Shown here: piece after piece, positions 29,120-41,639 of the stretch
How the letters are laid out: the number at the start of each line of letters is the position of its first letter
Numbering within the stretch: position 1 is the first letter of the stretch
Assembly (NCBI GenBank): GCA_033557465.1
Contig: CM066031.1
Location: forward strand, 1,225,903,312-1,225,967,311
DNA length: 64,000 bases
Direction: 5' to 3'
From: Ichthyophis bannanicus
Taxonomy: Eukaryota; Chordata; Amphibia; Gymnophiona; Ichthyophiidae
Program-made: the position numbers and the translations under genes
The notes under the pieces: model-generated
The model's database searches: none
Told to the model about the DNA's origin: nothing
The model's input: only the letters and a program-made list of their open reading frames with translations

Positions 29120-31725
29120 TTAACCCTGGGAGTACCGATGGGGTCAAAAGTGACCCAATTGCAAGTTTCACAACGCGTATCTCGGAAACTAGTTGTTCAA
29201 GAATGCAATCTTTTTATGACTTTTCACATGTCAATATTCTCTTTATATTGCACCATGAGAGGAATAATTTTCATCCGTTAGGTGACGCTAGTGATGAATT
29301 GCAGCACAGAGTACCCGTGGGGTCATTTTTGACCCCAGTTGCTTACATCCGGTTTGGATCGTGATACAATTTGCAGTTTTGTGAATTTTTTGATCTGACC
29401 AAGGTATTTATCATTAATTATGTGTCATTTATTTTTTGTACTCTTATTTTATGAAAATTACACATTTTCTGTAATTGATATCATACGTTCTCTCATTATT
29501 TCTGATGAAATCTAAAGGCTTTCAGCTCATTCATCACGATTGTACACCTATAGTAAAACTGCTTTGCATTTTATTCAACTTTATCTTTGTTTATTTATTT
29601 TAGGTTATTGTTTATGATGTCAAAACAAAAGTATTCAGCTGCCTAAGTAAGAGAAATATTGCAACGAGATGCAGACAGTGACGGCTCTGAGTCGTCTGAT
29701 GATGCAGCATATTCAGCAAACGAAGAAGCATATCAGTCAAGTTCGGGCGATAAATCTGATGACGACAGTCATGATTCAGATGGCTACAGCAGTTGGTCGC
29801 CAAGTGAATGTGAGACTGATATTGAGCCAGTAACATCGCCTGCAGCAAAGAGTCAAGTTACAGGTCGGGGCAAAGGTCGAGGCTGTGCTGGACGGGGAAG
29901 AAGGCAGGAGTCCTCGGTGTCAGTATCATCTGTGAGGAATCTTAGTTGTGGTCATAGAGGAGCTAAGAGGTCATCAACTATAAGCACAAATGTTGCCATT
30001 GAAGCCTATGTATCTAAGGATGCCACATCATGGAACAGGAAATCTATAAAGCAAGCTGCTGGAAGATACGCCAGAGCTAATGTCATGCCCGTACAACAAG
30101 GTCCTACAAGGTATGCTGTACGAAATGTTGATGGCCCTCTTCGCAGCATTCCACTTGTTCATGAGGAAAAGCTTGTTGAATGAAATCACGATGTGGACGA
30201 GCAAACAAGGAAGACATATTTATGATGACACCTGGAAAGATTTGACAGACAGAGAATTTCAATGTTTTCTTGGACTTCTGATCCTCTCAGGTGTGTACAA
30301 GTCACGAAATGAATCCATAGTTCAGTTGTGGAACCTTGAAGATGGTCGTTCTGTTTTTGGCAAAAATATGGCCCGTAACCGTTTTCAGCAAATTTCTTGT
30401 GCTCTCAGATTTGATGATGCAACCAACAGACGTGAACAACGAGGCGTGGATAAGCTTGCTCCAATCTGACACGTTTTTGATACCTGGGAAGCAACTCTAA
30501 GTGACGCCTTTGTTCCTGGTGAAAATGTTACCGTGGATGAGAAACTGCTTACATTTCGTGGCCGTGTTCCGTTCAGACAATATATTCCCAGCAAACCTGG
30601 GAAATATGGCATAAAGCTATGGATGTTGTGCGACAGTGCAACGTCATATGTTCTGCGTCTTCAAGTATATACAGGTAGGAAACTCGGACAAAACAGGGAA
30701 CAGAATCAGGGTGAAAGGGTTGTGCTGCAACTCACTGAAGGATTGACGCAATCTGGCAGAAATGTTACTGTTGACAATTTCTTCTGCAGTTTATCCCTGT
30801 CACGGAAATTGCTAGAAAAACAAATGACACTTTTGGGGACAATTCGAAAGAACAGAAAAGAATTACCTCCAGAATTTGTAACAGCAAAGGGCCCAGAGGT
30901 ATTCACTTCACTGTTTGCCTTTCGCGATGACGCCACTCTGGTTTCCTATTGCCTGAAGAAAGGAAAAGTGGTTGTTCTTCTGAGCAGTTTGCATGATCAA
31001 GAAGAAGTAGATAACATACGTCCAGACAAAAAAACCACGCATGATCTTGGACTATAATTCTAGTAAAGGTGGAGTAGATACAGCAGATCAAATGTTTCGT
31101 ACGTATACCACAAAACGAATGACAAGACGCTGGCCAGTGACAATCTTCTACAACATGTTGGACATCAGTGCTTTGAACGCCTTCATTGTTTGGATGTCAC
31201 TGAATCCAGAATGGCAGTCCAAGTCAAAGCACAGACGTCGTCTATTCCTCTTGGAATTAGGAAAGCAGCTGCTTCAGAGTAATTGCAGTGAGACTTCTTC
31301 CAGCATTGAAGAAGCCACTGATGCTGTTTGCAATGTCGGGATTGCAAAGAAAAGGGCAATGTGTCACTGCTGTTCCAGAGAAAAAGACACGAAAAGCAAC
31401 ATAGTTTGCGCCTCCTGCAAGTGCAATGTTTGCAAAGAACATTCAGAAATTGTCTGTGTCTCATGCAAATGACTGTAGTACTTTACTGTGTTCATCAAGT
31501 GCATGCAAAAACTGCTTTCATGGCAACTCTTCTTCATGTAATTTTATGATAAAGCATTAAATTTCAAAACATTTAACCTTCATATAATAAATAATTAATT
31601 CGGAATAATATTTTGTCTGTTTAGTTTAAATTTTTCATGGTTAATAATTACAATTCGTCGTGGGGTCATTTATGACCCCAACGGTATTCAGTGTGTGCAA
31701 AAAATCTCGGTAATTCCATGGTTAA
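29120..31725 (+). mobile_element. piggyBac DNA transposon
   Basis: TTAA lies at both borders (29120-29123 and 31722-31725), the invariant piggyBac target. Ends pair imperfectly: CCCTGGGAGTACCG on the left, CCATGGAATTACCG (inverted) on the right. Three copies of the dyad GGGTCA-N4-TGACCC lie at 29141-29156, 29320-29335 and 31663-31678. One transposase gene fills the inside. Length between the TTAAs is 2598 bp. Confidence 0.92.
29659..31472 (+). pseudogene. piggyBac transposase with three lesions
   Basis: The enzyme excises and inserts the element at TTAA without leaving scars. An acidic Ser/Asp-rich N-terminus (first 60 residues) is followed by the DDE core. The catalytic Asp residues are at 30632-30634 (WMLCDSATSY), 30773-30775 (VTVDNFFCSL) and 31050-31052 (ILDYNSSKGGVDTADQM), all three preserved. 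A C-terminal Cys/His-rich domain (CHCC..CASCKCNVCKEHSEIVCVSCK) ends at 31472, typical of the family. Damage: a frameshift between about 30080 and 30183, an in-frame TGA at about 30468, and a frameshift in an A7 run at about 31028-31034. Few lesions mean recent activity. Confidence 0.9.
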
Positions 31726-32360
31726 AAAAATAACAATGACTTAATGGGAGGAGCATCCATACTTTTGCACATACCATATTCACATTGCATTCACTTAGGA
31801 ATACATTGAAATATCAGTTTGACCAGGGGTACCTATTACACACAAGTGTGGGTGATATATAGATATATCTGTATATGCATCTGTATATATGATTACAAAG
31901 TAAAGAAAGTGGTGGTTGGGAGCAATGGAGGGGGAGATGTATGATTTATGGTGGGGGTGAAATATTGTAAACTACTACAGTACTTTGAAAAAGACTTCAT
32001 ATCTTTTAGGCATTCTGCTCTTTAAAAAATACAATTTAAAATGCACTAAAGCAGGAGCTTTTTTTACTGGTGTACATAATCTACATTTTCAACAGGAAAG
32101 AACAATTGTAGAAATATATTTCCAATTGTTTCTCTTTTATCCTTATTGGATTTGGCATCCCAAGAAGACTGCCTCATTCACGTTTTTTTCTCTTTGCACA
32201 GTCTTGGACTGTTCTGGAAGATTTTACAGAACTCTGCCACAAGCTGGAATCTCTTCCCCTAAGATCTATTTATAGCAAGACCTTCTGACCCATTCTCCCA
32301 TTCCTTGTAAAGATATCTTCTTCCTGTGAGGTTCTTTACTATTTAGTATTTATGTAAAAG
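31726..32360. other. AT-rich DNA, nothing recognised
   Basis: No coding region or known repeat seen. TATATAGATATATCTGTATATG at 31855-31878 is simple AT-rich sequence. I cannot match it to the DIRS gag expected to continue here. Confidence 0.45.
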
Positions 32361-32995
32361 ATAAGAAAATAAGATATGCCATACTGGGTCAGACCAAGAT
32401 CCATCAAGCCCAGTATCCTGTTTCCAACAGTGGCCAATCTAGGTCACAAATACCTAGCAGTTTCCCCAAAAGACATACAGGCTCCACAATGCTTGTACTG
32501 GGGCAAGCAGTGGATTTCTCAGATCCCATTTAATAATGGTTTATGGACCTTTCCTCCAGGAAATTGTCCAAACCTTTTTTAAACACAGCTACACTAACGG
32601 CTTTTACTACATCCTCCGGTAACGAATTCCAGAGTTTGATTACATGTTGAGTGAAAATTTTTTTTCTCTTATTAGTCTTAAACGGGTTACACTGCAGCTT
32701 CATTGCATGTCTCCTAGTCTTCTTATATTTTGATGTTGTAAACAATCAATCTACTTTTACCCGTTTCACTCTATTCATTAATTAATAGACCTCTATCATA
32801 TTCCCGCCTCAGCCGTCTTTTTTTCCAGGTTGAAGAGCCCTAACCTTTTTAGCCTCTCTTCATAGAGGTATCCTTCCATCCCCTTTGCCATTTTGGTAGC
32901 TCTTCTCTGTACCTTTTCTAATAACGCTATATCCTTTTTAAGATACGACGACCAGAAATGAACACAATATTCAAGGTGCGGTCATACCATGGAAC

Positions 32996-34381
32996 CAGGG
33001 CCGGATTTACTTTGAGTGAGGCCCTACGCCAACAAAAATTGTGGGCCCCCAGCAGGGGCGGCCCAAGGGGGGTGTGGGGCCTCATTTGCATAAATATTTG
33101 CATAATGTTACCATATACTAACTTTTAGTTATATACATGCACACAGGCACTCCACCTCTGCACTACCTGCATACCAGTACAAAAATACCTCAATCCCGAA
33201 CACATACACATACACTACCCTTGCACCGAAAACACACACACTCACAAACATGTGCATGCCCTACCCCTGCCCCATACACACATACACGCATACACACAGA
33301 CACCCCACTCCCCATTGCTAATTGCCTTGCAGAATCGGGCCCATAATACAACATGGGTTATCATTAAAACATAACAAAACCATAGCAAAACAATAAATAA
33401 ATATAAAAAGTATATGTAAAAGATGATCATCACATATGGACAAATAAATAAATATAAATGTATGTGTTAAAAGCCAAACTCATATGATAATCTAAATACT
33501 TATTATAAAACAATTATATTAAAAAAGTGTGGATTCAATGATATACAACCAATAAATAGCAAATAATTAAAATACAAAAAATGACATATATAAAAAAAGG
33601 AATCAAAGTTAATCTATTAAGAACAGACATGACAAAGAGCGCCTGTGTCAAGGAATAGTAGAAGTGCATAATTGGTAAAATATAAACCATAAAAACATCA
33701 TAACTACAAAATAAATATATCAGTTTAAACACTCACCACCATTCAGAGAATGACACGGGTAAGCTCTAAAAACTGTTTGGGTGCGATTCTGACATCGATG
33801 GCCCGACCTTTGTGCAGACGCACAGATGTAGCCGGGGTTCTGATCCCACGGGGAAACTCTAGCCCCACGGGATCAGAATCACAACCAGATTGAGCTTCCA
33901 AAACTGCTACACACTCTCGAGTCTCAAAAAGCAAAAAAAAAGCTGACTGCTGCTGCCGCGGCAGCATGGACCGTCCCGCGGGGCCCCCTCTGAATCCCTC
34001 CCTCCCTCCCTCCGCGACGGCTGAGCCCCTCCGTGCCGGCTTTGAGAGGCGCGAAGGAAGAGTGTCTCCCTCGCGTCTCTGTTAAGCCCGCAGGGGCTGA
34101 TGGGATTTCCCATCAGCCCCTGCGGGCTTAAAGAGACGCGAGGGAGACACTCTTCCTTCGCGCCTCTCAAAGCCAGCACGGAGGGGCTCAGCCGTCGCGG
34201 AGGGAGGGAGGGATTCAGAGGGGGCCCCGCGGGACGGTCCATGCTGCCGCGGCAGCAGCAGTCAGCTTTTTTTTAAAACTACTAGTATTTACCTATACGC
34301 CAGTATTCAATTTTTGTGGGCCCTTGCCAGCTGTGGGCCCTACGCCACGGCGTAACTGGCGTATAGGTAAATCCGGCCCTG
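32996..34381. mobile_element. Non-autonomous hAT element with long hairpin, 1386 bp
   Basis: Ends are CAGGGCCGGATTTAC and its perfect inverse GTAAATCCGGCCCTG. CATGGAAC flanks it at 32988-32995 and 34382-34389 (8-bp hAT duplication). Inside are a left-end piece of the other hAT family (33053-33135), a CA-rich stretch (33135-33305), AT-rich DNA and a hairpin of about 160-bp arms. No transposase. Confidence 0.92.
33941..34268. repeat. GC-rich long hairpin in the hAT element
   Basis: The arms (33941-34105, 34108-34268) are almost perfectly complementary around GATGGGATTTCCCATC. Outer arm marks are AGCTGACTGCTGCTGCC and its inverse; inner marks are CCCGCAGGGGCTGATGGGA and its inverse. Differences are a few bases and a 4-bp change in the CCTC tract. 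Confidence 0.9.
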
Positions 34382-35721
34382 CATGGAACTATACAGAGGC
34401 ATTATAATATCCTTTGTTTTATTCTCCATTCCTTTCTTTATGATTCCTAGAATTCTGTTTGCTTTCTTGGCCGCCACTGCACTCTGGGCAGAGGGTTTCA
34501 ATGTGTTATCCGCGATGACGCCTAAATCTTTTTCCTGGGTGGTGGTTCCTAATGTGGAATCTTGCATCTTGTTCTTGTAACCATAGTTTGGGTGGTTCTT
34601 TCCTAGATGCATAACTTTGCACTTGTCCACATTAAATTTCATCTGCCATTTGAACGTTCAGTCTTCCAATTTATCAAGGTCCTCTTGCAGTTTTCCACAA
34701 TCCTCATGGGTATTTTACAGCTTTAAATAGTTTTGTATCATCTGCAAATTTGATAACCTCACTCGTTATTCCCATGTCCAGGTCATTTACAAATATGTTA
34801 AAAAAGTAGCAGACCCAGCACAGATCCCTGGGGTACTCCACTATTCACCTTTCTCCATTGTGAAAATTGGACATTTAGCCCTACGCTCTGCTTTCTATCA
34901 TTTAACCAGTTCCTGATCCACAATAGTACACGGCCTCCTATCCCATGACTTTTTAATTTCGCCAAGAGTCTGTCATGAGGGACCTTGTCAAAAGCTTTCT
35001 GAAAATCCAGATACACTGTATCAACCGACTCACTTTTGTCTACCTGTTTATTCACACCTTCAAAAAAACATAACAGATTAGTAAGGCAAAACCTTCCTTG
35101 GCTAAAGCCATGTTGGCTGTCTCTCATTAAGCCATGACTATTTACATGTTCAGTAATTTTGTTTTTTATTATAGTTTCTACCATTTTTCCTAGTATTGAC
35201 GTCAGGCTCCCCGGTCTTTAGTTTCCCAGTTCACCCCTTGAACCCTTTTTAAAAATTGGTGTTACACTGCTCATCCTCCAATCTTCAGATATTACAGATG
35301 ATTTTAATGATAGTTCACAGATTACTAATAGTAAGTCTCATATTTCAGTTCTTTCAACACACTTGGATATATACCATTAGGTCCAGGTGATTTATCAAAT
35401 AGTTGTAATACATCTTCCCAGTTTATCGATATTTCTTTAATTTCTTCTGCAGCATCACCTTCAAATACCATTTCAATCATGGGTAACATCCCCACATCTT
35501 CTTCAGAAAAGACTGAAGCAGAGAATTTAGTCTCTTCACTATGGCCTTGTCCCCTCTTATTGCTCCTTTTACCCCTCTAAGGTCCAACTGACTCTCACAG
35601 GTTTTTTGCCACGAATGTACTTGAAAAAGTTTTTATTATGCATTTTTGCTACCACAGCAAGCTTTTTTTCAAATTCTCTCTTTGCCTGCCTTATCAATGC
35701 CTTGCCTCTAACTTGCCAGTG

Positions 35722-35850
35722 CTTATGTTTATGTTTTTTGTTTATGTTTATTTAAAACTTTATATACCGCCCATCACAGAGTGTCAGAGCAGTTTACAAT
35801 CATAAAATCATAAAATGCTGCAGAAAAAGAAAGAGAACGCCAATTTAAAA
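35722..35850 (-). mobile_element. Short L2-type 3' end inserted in CR1
   Basis: On the minus strand, GATTGTAAACTGCTCTGACAC..GGCGGTATATAAAGTT followed by AAATAAACATAAACA is the 3' end of an L2-like LINE or its SINE partner. Confidence 0.6.
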
Positions 35851-37103
35851 GTTACAAAGGAGGAGAAAAGGACAGAGATCAGAAAAGAGGAAAACAGAAC
35901 GGCCGAGAAACACAGTTTTCATCATTTGACTCCTTTTTCCATTTCTTGAAAGATGCTTTTTTGGCAACAGACTCTCTGATCTTACCTTTAAACCATGCTG
36001 GCAGTTTTTTGGACTTTCTTCCATTTTCTTAAAGCATGGAATATAGCTGCTCTGGGTTTCCGATATAGTATTTTTAAACAACACTCATGCTTGATGTAAA
36101 CCTTTAACCTTTGTAACTGCTCCTTTTACTGTTTTCTTAACTATTTTCCTCATTTTATCATAGTCTCCCTTTCGAAAGTTAAAAGGTGGATTTCCTTGCC
36201 GTCCTTCCTCCATTTATTAAATCAAGTGCGATCATGCTATGCTCATTTTTGCCAAGGGGCCCCAACACCCTTATCTCTTGCACCAGATCTTGTGTTCCAC
36301 TAAGGACTAGGTCCAAAATGGCTTCCCCTCTTGTTGGTTCATGAACCACCTGTTCCAAGAACAGTCATTTATTTCATCTAGAAACTTTATCTCCCTAGCA
36401 TGTTCAGCCATGACACTGACCCAGTCAATATCGGAATAATTGAAATCACCCATTATTAATACTGTGCTGTAACTTTTGTTAGCTTCCCTGATTTCTTTGA
36501 GCATTTCATTATTCATTTGTTCATTCTGGCCAGGCGGTCGATAGTACACCCCCACTGCCATCACCTTCCCCTTTTTACATGGAATTTCAATCCATAGAGA
36601 TTCTATAGTGTATTTTGTTTTCTGAAAAACTTTAATCCTTTGTGACTCGATGCCCTCTCATGGAGTGCAATCCCTTCACCAATTTGATCTACTCTTATCA
36701 TTGCGATATAGTTTGTACCCAGATATCACGGTGTCCCACTGGTTGTCCTCCTTCCACCATGTCTCTGAGATACCATTCATATCTAATCTCTCATTTAGTG
36801 CTATATATTCTAACTCTCCCATCTTATTATTTAGACTTTCTAGCATTTGCATTAAAGTATTTTAGAGGTTGTATTTTATTCATATTAATCTGTTCATTGG
36901 TAGGCAGGGGTAATTTGGAATTTTTAAGCTCTGTCTGCTCTGTACTTAAGGGCATTTGGGTTACTTTTGTCTTTATATTGCCCTAACTTCATTTTTTGCT
37001 AGTATCCTTTAAGGATACATTGTTCCGAACCATGTGCTCTTGGGCTACTGTTGGCTTTCCCCTATTTTCTAGTTTAAAAGCTGCTTTTTCTCCTTTTTAA
37101 AGG

Positions 37104-38321
37104 TTAATGCCAGTAGCCTGGTTCCATCACGATTAAGGTGCAGCCCATTACTTTGGAAAAGTCCCTCCTTTCCACAGAATATTGCCCAGTTCCTAACAAA
37201 TCCAAAACCCTCTTTTTGCACCATTGTCTCATCCATGCTTTGAGACTCCAGAGCTCTGCCAGCCTTTTGGGCCCTGTGCGTGGAATGGGAAACATTTCAG
37301 AGAATGTTACTCTGGAAGTTCTGGATTTCAACTTCCTACCTAAAAGCCTAAATTTGGCCTCCAGAATCTCCCTACCACAGTTTCCTATGTCATTGGTACC
37401 AATATGTACCAAGACAGCAGACTCCTCCCCAGCACTATCCGAGACCTTGTCTAGGTGGCACGTGAGGTCCACTGCCTTTGCACCAGGCAGGCATGTTACC
37501 AGGAAAGGGGGAATAGAGGTGATATGATTGAGATGTTTAAATACCTCCATGGCATAAATGCACAGGGGAAGAGCCTCTTTTGATTGAAAGCAAGTTCTGC
37601 TATGAGGTGACATGGGATGAGGGTGAAAGGGGATAGATCCAGGTGTGATATACGGAAATATTTCTTTACGGAAAGAGTGGTGGATCTGTGGAATAGTCTC
37701 CCAGTGGAGGTAGTAGAGATGAGGACAGTATCTGAATTCAAAAAAGCATGGGACAAACACAGAGGATCTCTAAAGGAAAAAAGGAGATTGTTGTAGTTGT
37801 TGATATGGAAGAACAGACTAGATAGGCCATGTGGTGTTTTTATGTCGGCATTTTTCTATGTTTCTATGTCCACCAGCCACCCAGCTATCTACATGCCTCA
37901 TGATCGAATCACCAGCTATAATGGCTGTCCTAACTCTTTCCTTGTGGGTACATGGCCCTGGAGAAACCTCCTCTGTGTCAGAAGGTTTTGCATCACCTGG
38001 ATTACTGGTCCTAGCTACAGGATCACTTCCTGCCACACCAGGGTGATGCTCTCCTATCACATGACCTCTTTCCTCCATGGCAACAGGGATGCTACCAAAC
38101 TAGAGGTGGGACTTCAGTACTATGTCCCTGTACGTCTTGTCTATTATCTTTATCTTTACTCCTTCTGTCTTCATGTCCTCCACTACTCTAGTCTCCAGAG
38201 ATTGGATGCGTTCCCTGAGAGCAAAGAGCTCCTTGCACCTAGTGCACACGTAAGACCCCTCACCAACTGGGGAGAAAATCATACATATGACACTCAGTGC
38301 AAAAGACTGGAAAATCCCCAT
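37104..38321 (-). pseudogene. CR1 (family B) ORF1: zinc motif, coiled coil, SGNH esterase-like domain
   Basis: Read on the minus strand. At 38321-38100 lie an N-terminal Cys pair (YVCTRCKELF) and a coiled-coil heptad region (LRERIQSLETRVVEDM). At 38078-37868 AIIAGDSIMRHVD holds the block-I GDS motif of SGNH hydrolases. At 37490-37104 VLVHIGTNDIG holds the block-III/V type HxGTND motif, followed by LEAKFRLLGRKLKSR and TFSEMFPIP. Some vertebrate CR1 ORF1 proteins are known to carry such esterase domains; the substrate is unclear. A CR1-A 3' fragment (37500-37868) interrupts it, plus frame changes. Confidence 0.75.
37500..37868 (+). mobile_element. CR1 (family A) 3' end inserted in CR1-B ORF1
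   Basis: In the opposite orientation to its host. The sequence (GGATAGATCCAGGTGTGATATACGGAAATATTTCTTTACGG region) is the inverse of 9770-9960, and the tail TTTTTCTATGTTTCTATG at 37851-37868 shows the CR1 octamer repeat. Confidence 0.82.
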
Positions 38322-38826
38322 CTCTATGCTGGACTGATGTCTGCATCTTAGTTTTAAGGTTGTGTTTAAGTATTTAAGCTGTTTGTTTACTTAAGATTCC
38401 TGGGGATACTTACACTAATAAAACTATATCTAATACATGTAATGGACCTTGTTCACCTCAAGATTAATTAATCTCAGGTCCTTGATGTATGCCTGATGAG
38501 GATAAACAGCGGCACCTGAGAGTGAAAATGAACACCTCCTTCCCTTTAAGAGGTTTAAGCTCCAATAGAGCTATGATTATCCGAAGGGGGGTACGAGTCA
38601 GGGAGGGAGGGAATGAAGGATTACTAAAGTTGGCTGTTACACAGTGCCCTGTCCTGTGCTTCTAAGGTAGTTTTACCAATTTCTTGAATGATTCACATAG
38701 CCCTTGGTTTGATAGAAGGGGGCCTTTTAAATTTCCCTTTTGATCTGTCACTTGCCTTTAACACTTATTTAAGACAACTTCACAGATCTCTTGCCTCCTA
38801 ACTGGAAGGGCTCTTTGTAAAGGTCA

Positions 38827-39110
38827 CTAGAAACAAGTTTATTTTTCTTTCTACTCAGAGACTGTTCTACTTGTATGCTAAGCTATACTCTGATTTGATT
38901 TTAAAAAAAGCTCTCTAGAAACACATTTATTTCAGTAACTATTTACTCTGTTTTACTTTCTAGGTTAAGCTATACTCTGATTTGATTTAAATGAAAGTTC
39001 TCTAGAAACAAATTTATTCCAAAGTCTGTTACTCTTATTTTATGTTCAATGCTAAGCTATACTCTGCTTTGACTTAAATACAAAGCTCTCTGGTGCTACT
39101 AAGATCTGAC
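38827..39110 (-). repeat. 87-bp tandem repeats in the CR1-B 5' region
   Basis: GCTAAGCTATACTCTGATTTGA begins at 38877, recurs as GTTAAGCTATACTCTGATTTGA at 38964 and as GCTAAGCTATACTCTGCTTTGA at 39051. Each is followed by CTCTCTAGAAACA..TTTATT. Spacing is 87 bases. The block lies upstream of ORF1 and may be a promoter array. Confidence 0.8.
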
Positions 39111-39482
39111 TGACTTAGCAAAAACACTGAATTCTAAAATACACAAATTTATCAGCTTTAACCTCAAGAAGTCCCTTTTTCCCCAAGATCTAGAGGTTAT
39201 TCCAGAAGATTATACTCACAAGTGTAGATCTACTTCCAGTTGTAGCATTCCCTTTTGGTAGTCCTTCAAGATGGTAAAGGAAGTTCTCTTCCTTTGCAGC
39301 AGGTGGCTGAGCCATAGTAATAGTACTGGTTCATGCTTTACTTAAAAAACAAACAAACAAAAAAAACCAGGCAGAATTCATTTTCTGTGGTAAGTGGTGT
39401 CTAAGAGGCTATACCAGGTTTAATAAGATTCAGCTGTCTCGCAGCTAAAATATACATAGACCACTTAGGAAAGAAGATATTC
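39111..39482. other. Probable CR1 leader or older flank, no gene
   Basis: No frame is supported. An AACAAACAAAC run with A8 lies near 39347-39366. The boundary between the CR1 5' end and the sequence it entered cannot be fixed. Confidence 0.35.
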
Positions 39483-41630
39483 CATGGTTATATGCTCTCT
39501 GCAAGAATTGCTTCACACCAACTCTAAACAAACCTCAGGAACTCTTCAACATAGTGAAGACCCTGATGAAAGAACCTTCGCCCTCCCAACCAAGTCTACT
39601 TCACCCCCAGGAATTCGCAGACTACCTACAAGCCAAAACCAACCTTCCCAATGCCATCATGAAGCCCACACCTGGCCACAACCCACACCTGCTAACGCCG
39701 CTCACCTCACTCACACCGCCATCAGAGAGATACATAGAGGACATCATCGCGGCCATCAACACCATCACAGCGCCAAATGACCCCTGCCCAGCATTCTGGA
39801 TAAGATCGCTGCGTGCAGAACTCAGCCCAATCCTAGCAAAGATCATGGACCTGTCCTTCTCAACAGGAGCCTTCCCATCAAGCCTAAAACAGACGTCCAT
39901 CCGGCCCCTTCTAAAAAACAAACTAAACCCCCAGAAGGCGGAATCCTATCAACCTATCTCAAGCATCCCCTGCTAGCCAAGATAATTGAGAAGACCATCC
40001 AACATCAAATCCAGCACCACATTGAGATCACTGCCCCTCTCGAGCCATGCCAGCAAGGCTTCAGAGAATCTCATAGCGTTGAGATGCTACTCACCACGCT
40101 ATTCAGTACCTTAATCACAGGGATTGAAAACATCAGATGTGGATACGCTCTTATCTTCATGGACATTGCCTCCGTGTTCGACTCTGTCAACCACGAGCTG
40201 CTCCTGACACATCTCCATGAGAAGGGAATCTACAGTTCAGCCTGGAGCTGGTGCAAGTCATACCTAACAGACAGATGGCAACAAGTACGAATGGGCTCCA
40301 TGACCTCTGAGCCTTTTCAACAAAGACAAGATGTCCCCCAAGGCTCCTCACTCTCTGCTCTCCTATTCAATATATATATGCACCCCATCTGTGCAATCAT
40401 CTGCTCCTTTAATATCTCCTGCCTGATATATGCTGATGACGTACTGCTCTTCACCCCATTCTCCATCGACCAACCAGATTTCTCGACATTAGTGAGATGC
40501 TTTGAGGCTGTCACCGACTGGCTCCACTCGCAGTGTCTCAGAATCAATTTCAGCAAGACAGATACACAAGAAATCAATCCTTTACCCCTCCGCATCAATA
40601 AAGGTGAGAGACACGGCGCTCCCAAGCAGGCCCACCATCCGCTACCTGGGCATCACGCTAGATCGGCAACTCGACATGAAAGCGCACATAAGCAACACCA
40701 TCAAGGCAATCTACCACAAGATACGAACAATTCAGCATCTCTGACCCTTGCTGCAGCCTGCAGCCAGATGACTTCCGAACAATTTTTCAAGCACTTGTAC
40801 ACCCCCCCCCCCCCATTTTGATTATGCCAATGTTATCCTGCACGGACTCCCCAAGAACCCACTGAACCCACTACAGCTAGCAATGAACGCTGCTGCCCGC
40901 TTCCTACATGGGGCCTCCAGAAGAGACCACATAACCCCAATTTTAAAAGACCTACACTGGCTTCCGATCAACTGCAGGCTCACTTACAAAATAGTAGTGA
41001 TGACCTTCAAAGCAATCAACAAAAGATCCTCCACCTCCCTGACGGACCTTCTCCACCCCACTCCCCCAAACAGATCCAGAAGGACTTTCGCTACCAACAC
41101 ACTGGTAATCCCCAACGAAATAACAAAATGTTCTCAGGCAACAAAGAACAGAGCCTTTGTGTTCTACGCACCTACTTGCTGGAACGACCTCCCAACCACT
41201 ATCTGAGCGATCACGGACCTAACCAAATTCAGGAAAGCACTAAAGCACCATCTTTTCCTTCTACATTACTCGCATACTACAACACCACCCAACATACCCC
41301 CAACCACCTCGACAACTCCACCAGCACACCCTCAGCATGTTGAGGCAACCGCACTCATCAGCCCAACTGTCTAATTGTAAATAATTGACAACCCTGTACA
41401 TAGTTATTAGAGCACGTCATGTCGCTACAACAGCTCAGTGACACATTGCTCAGATTGTATATAGTTACCCAAGTTCTAAATCCAAGTTACAATACCTGTT
41501 CAATGTAAGCACAATGCAGGTTACTACCTGCATTGTACATATGAATGTTACTTGTAAACCACACTGATTTTAAAGAGCGTGGTATAGAAAAGCTTTAAAT
41601 AAATAAAATAAAAATAAATAAAACTAAAAT
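39483..41630 (+). pseudogene. L2-like LINE, RT to 3' end
   Basis: 5'-truncated copy of the family inserted at 7730. It reads through the RT start (39554-39976: ISLPQ-like linker, PAFWIRSLRAELSPILAKIMD, IRPLLKNKLNP), the palm (40084-40600: QGFRESHSVEM, YALIFMDIASVFDSVNHELL, QDVPQGSSLSALLFNIYM and the catalytic box YADDVLLF near 40429-40452), then TIRYLGITLDRQLDM (40640-40680) and LKDLHWLPINCRLTYK and RAFVFYAPTCWNDLP (40883-41206). The Asp in the first catalytic block reads S..VFDSV with FMDIA intact. Three or more frame changes exist. The 3' end is GTAAACCACACTGATTTTAA with an AAATAAATAAAA tail. Confidence 0.86.
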
Positions 41631-41639
41631 ATAGTGCAG

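Larger units (their letters stand above)
32365..37101 (-). pseudogene. CR1 LINE (family B), ORF2 and 3' end
   Basis: Read on the minus strand: endonuclease end (ILIMGDFNYSDIDWVSV, 36564-36307), linker and RT ([63 protein letters not shown] at 35184-34798), then KCKVMHLGKNHPNYGY and KKANRILGIIKKGM (34642-34390), and a 3' UTR with TGGATCTTGGTCTGACCC and tail at 32365-32420. It is interrupted by a hAT element (32996-34381) and a short L2-type tail (35722-35850). Stops and frameshifts are frequent. It matches the + strand CR1 at 6846-9325. Confidence 0.85.

Noticed and set aside
33137..33346. His/Thr-rich 69-codon frame
   Set aside because: It is the translation of a CA-rich simple-sequence stretch inside a hAT element.
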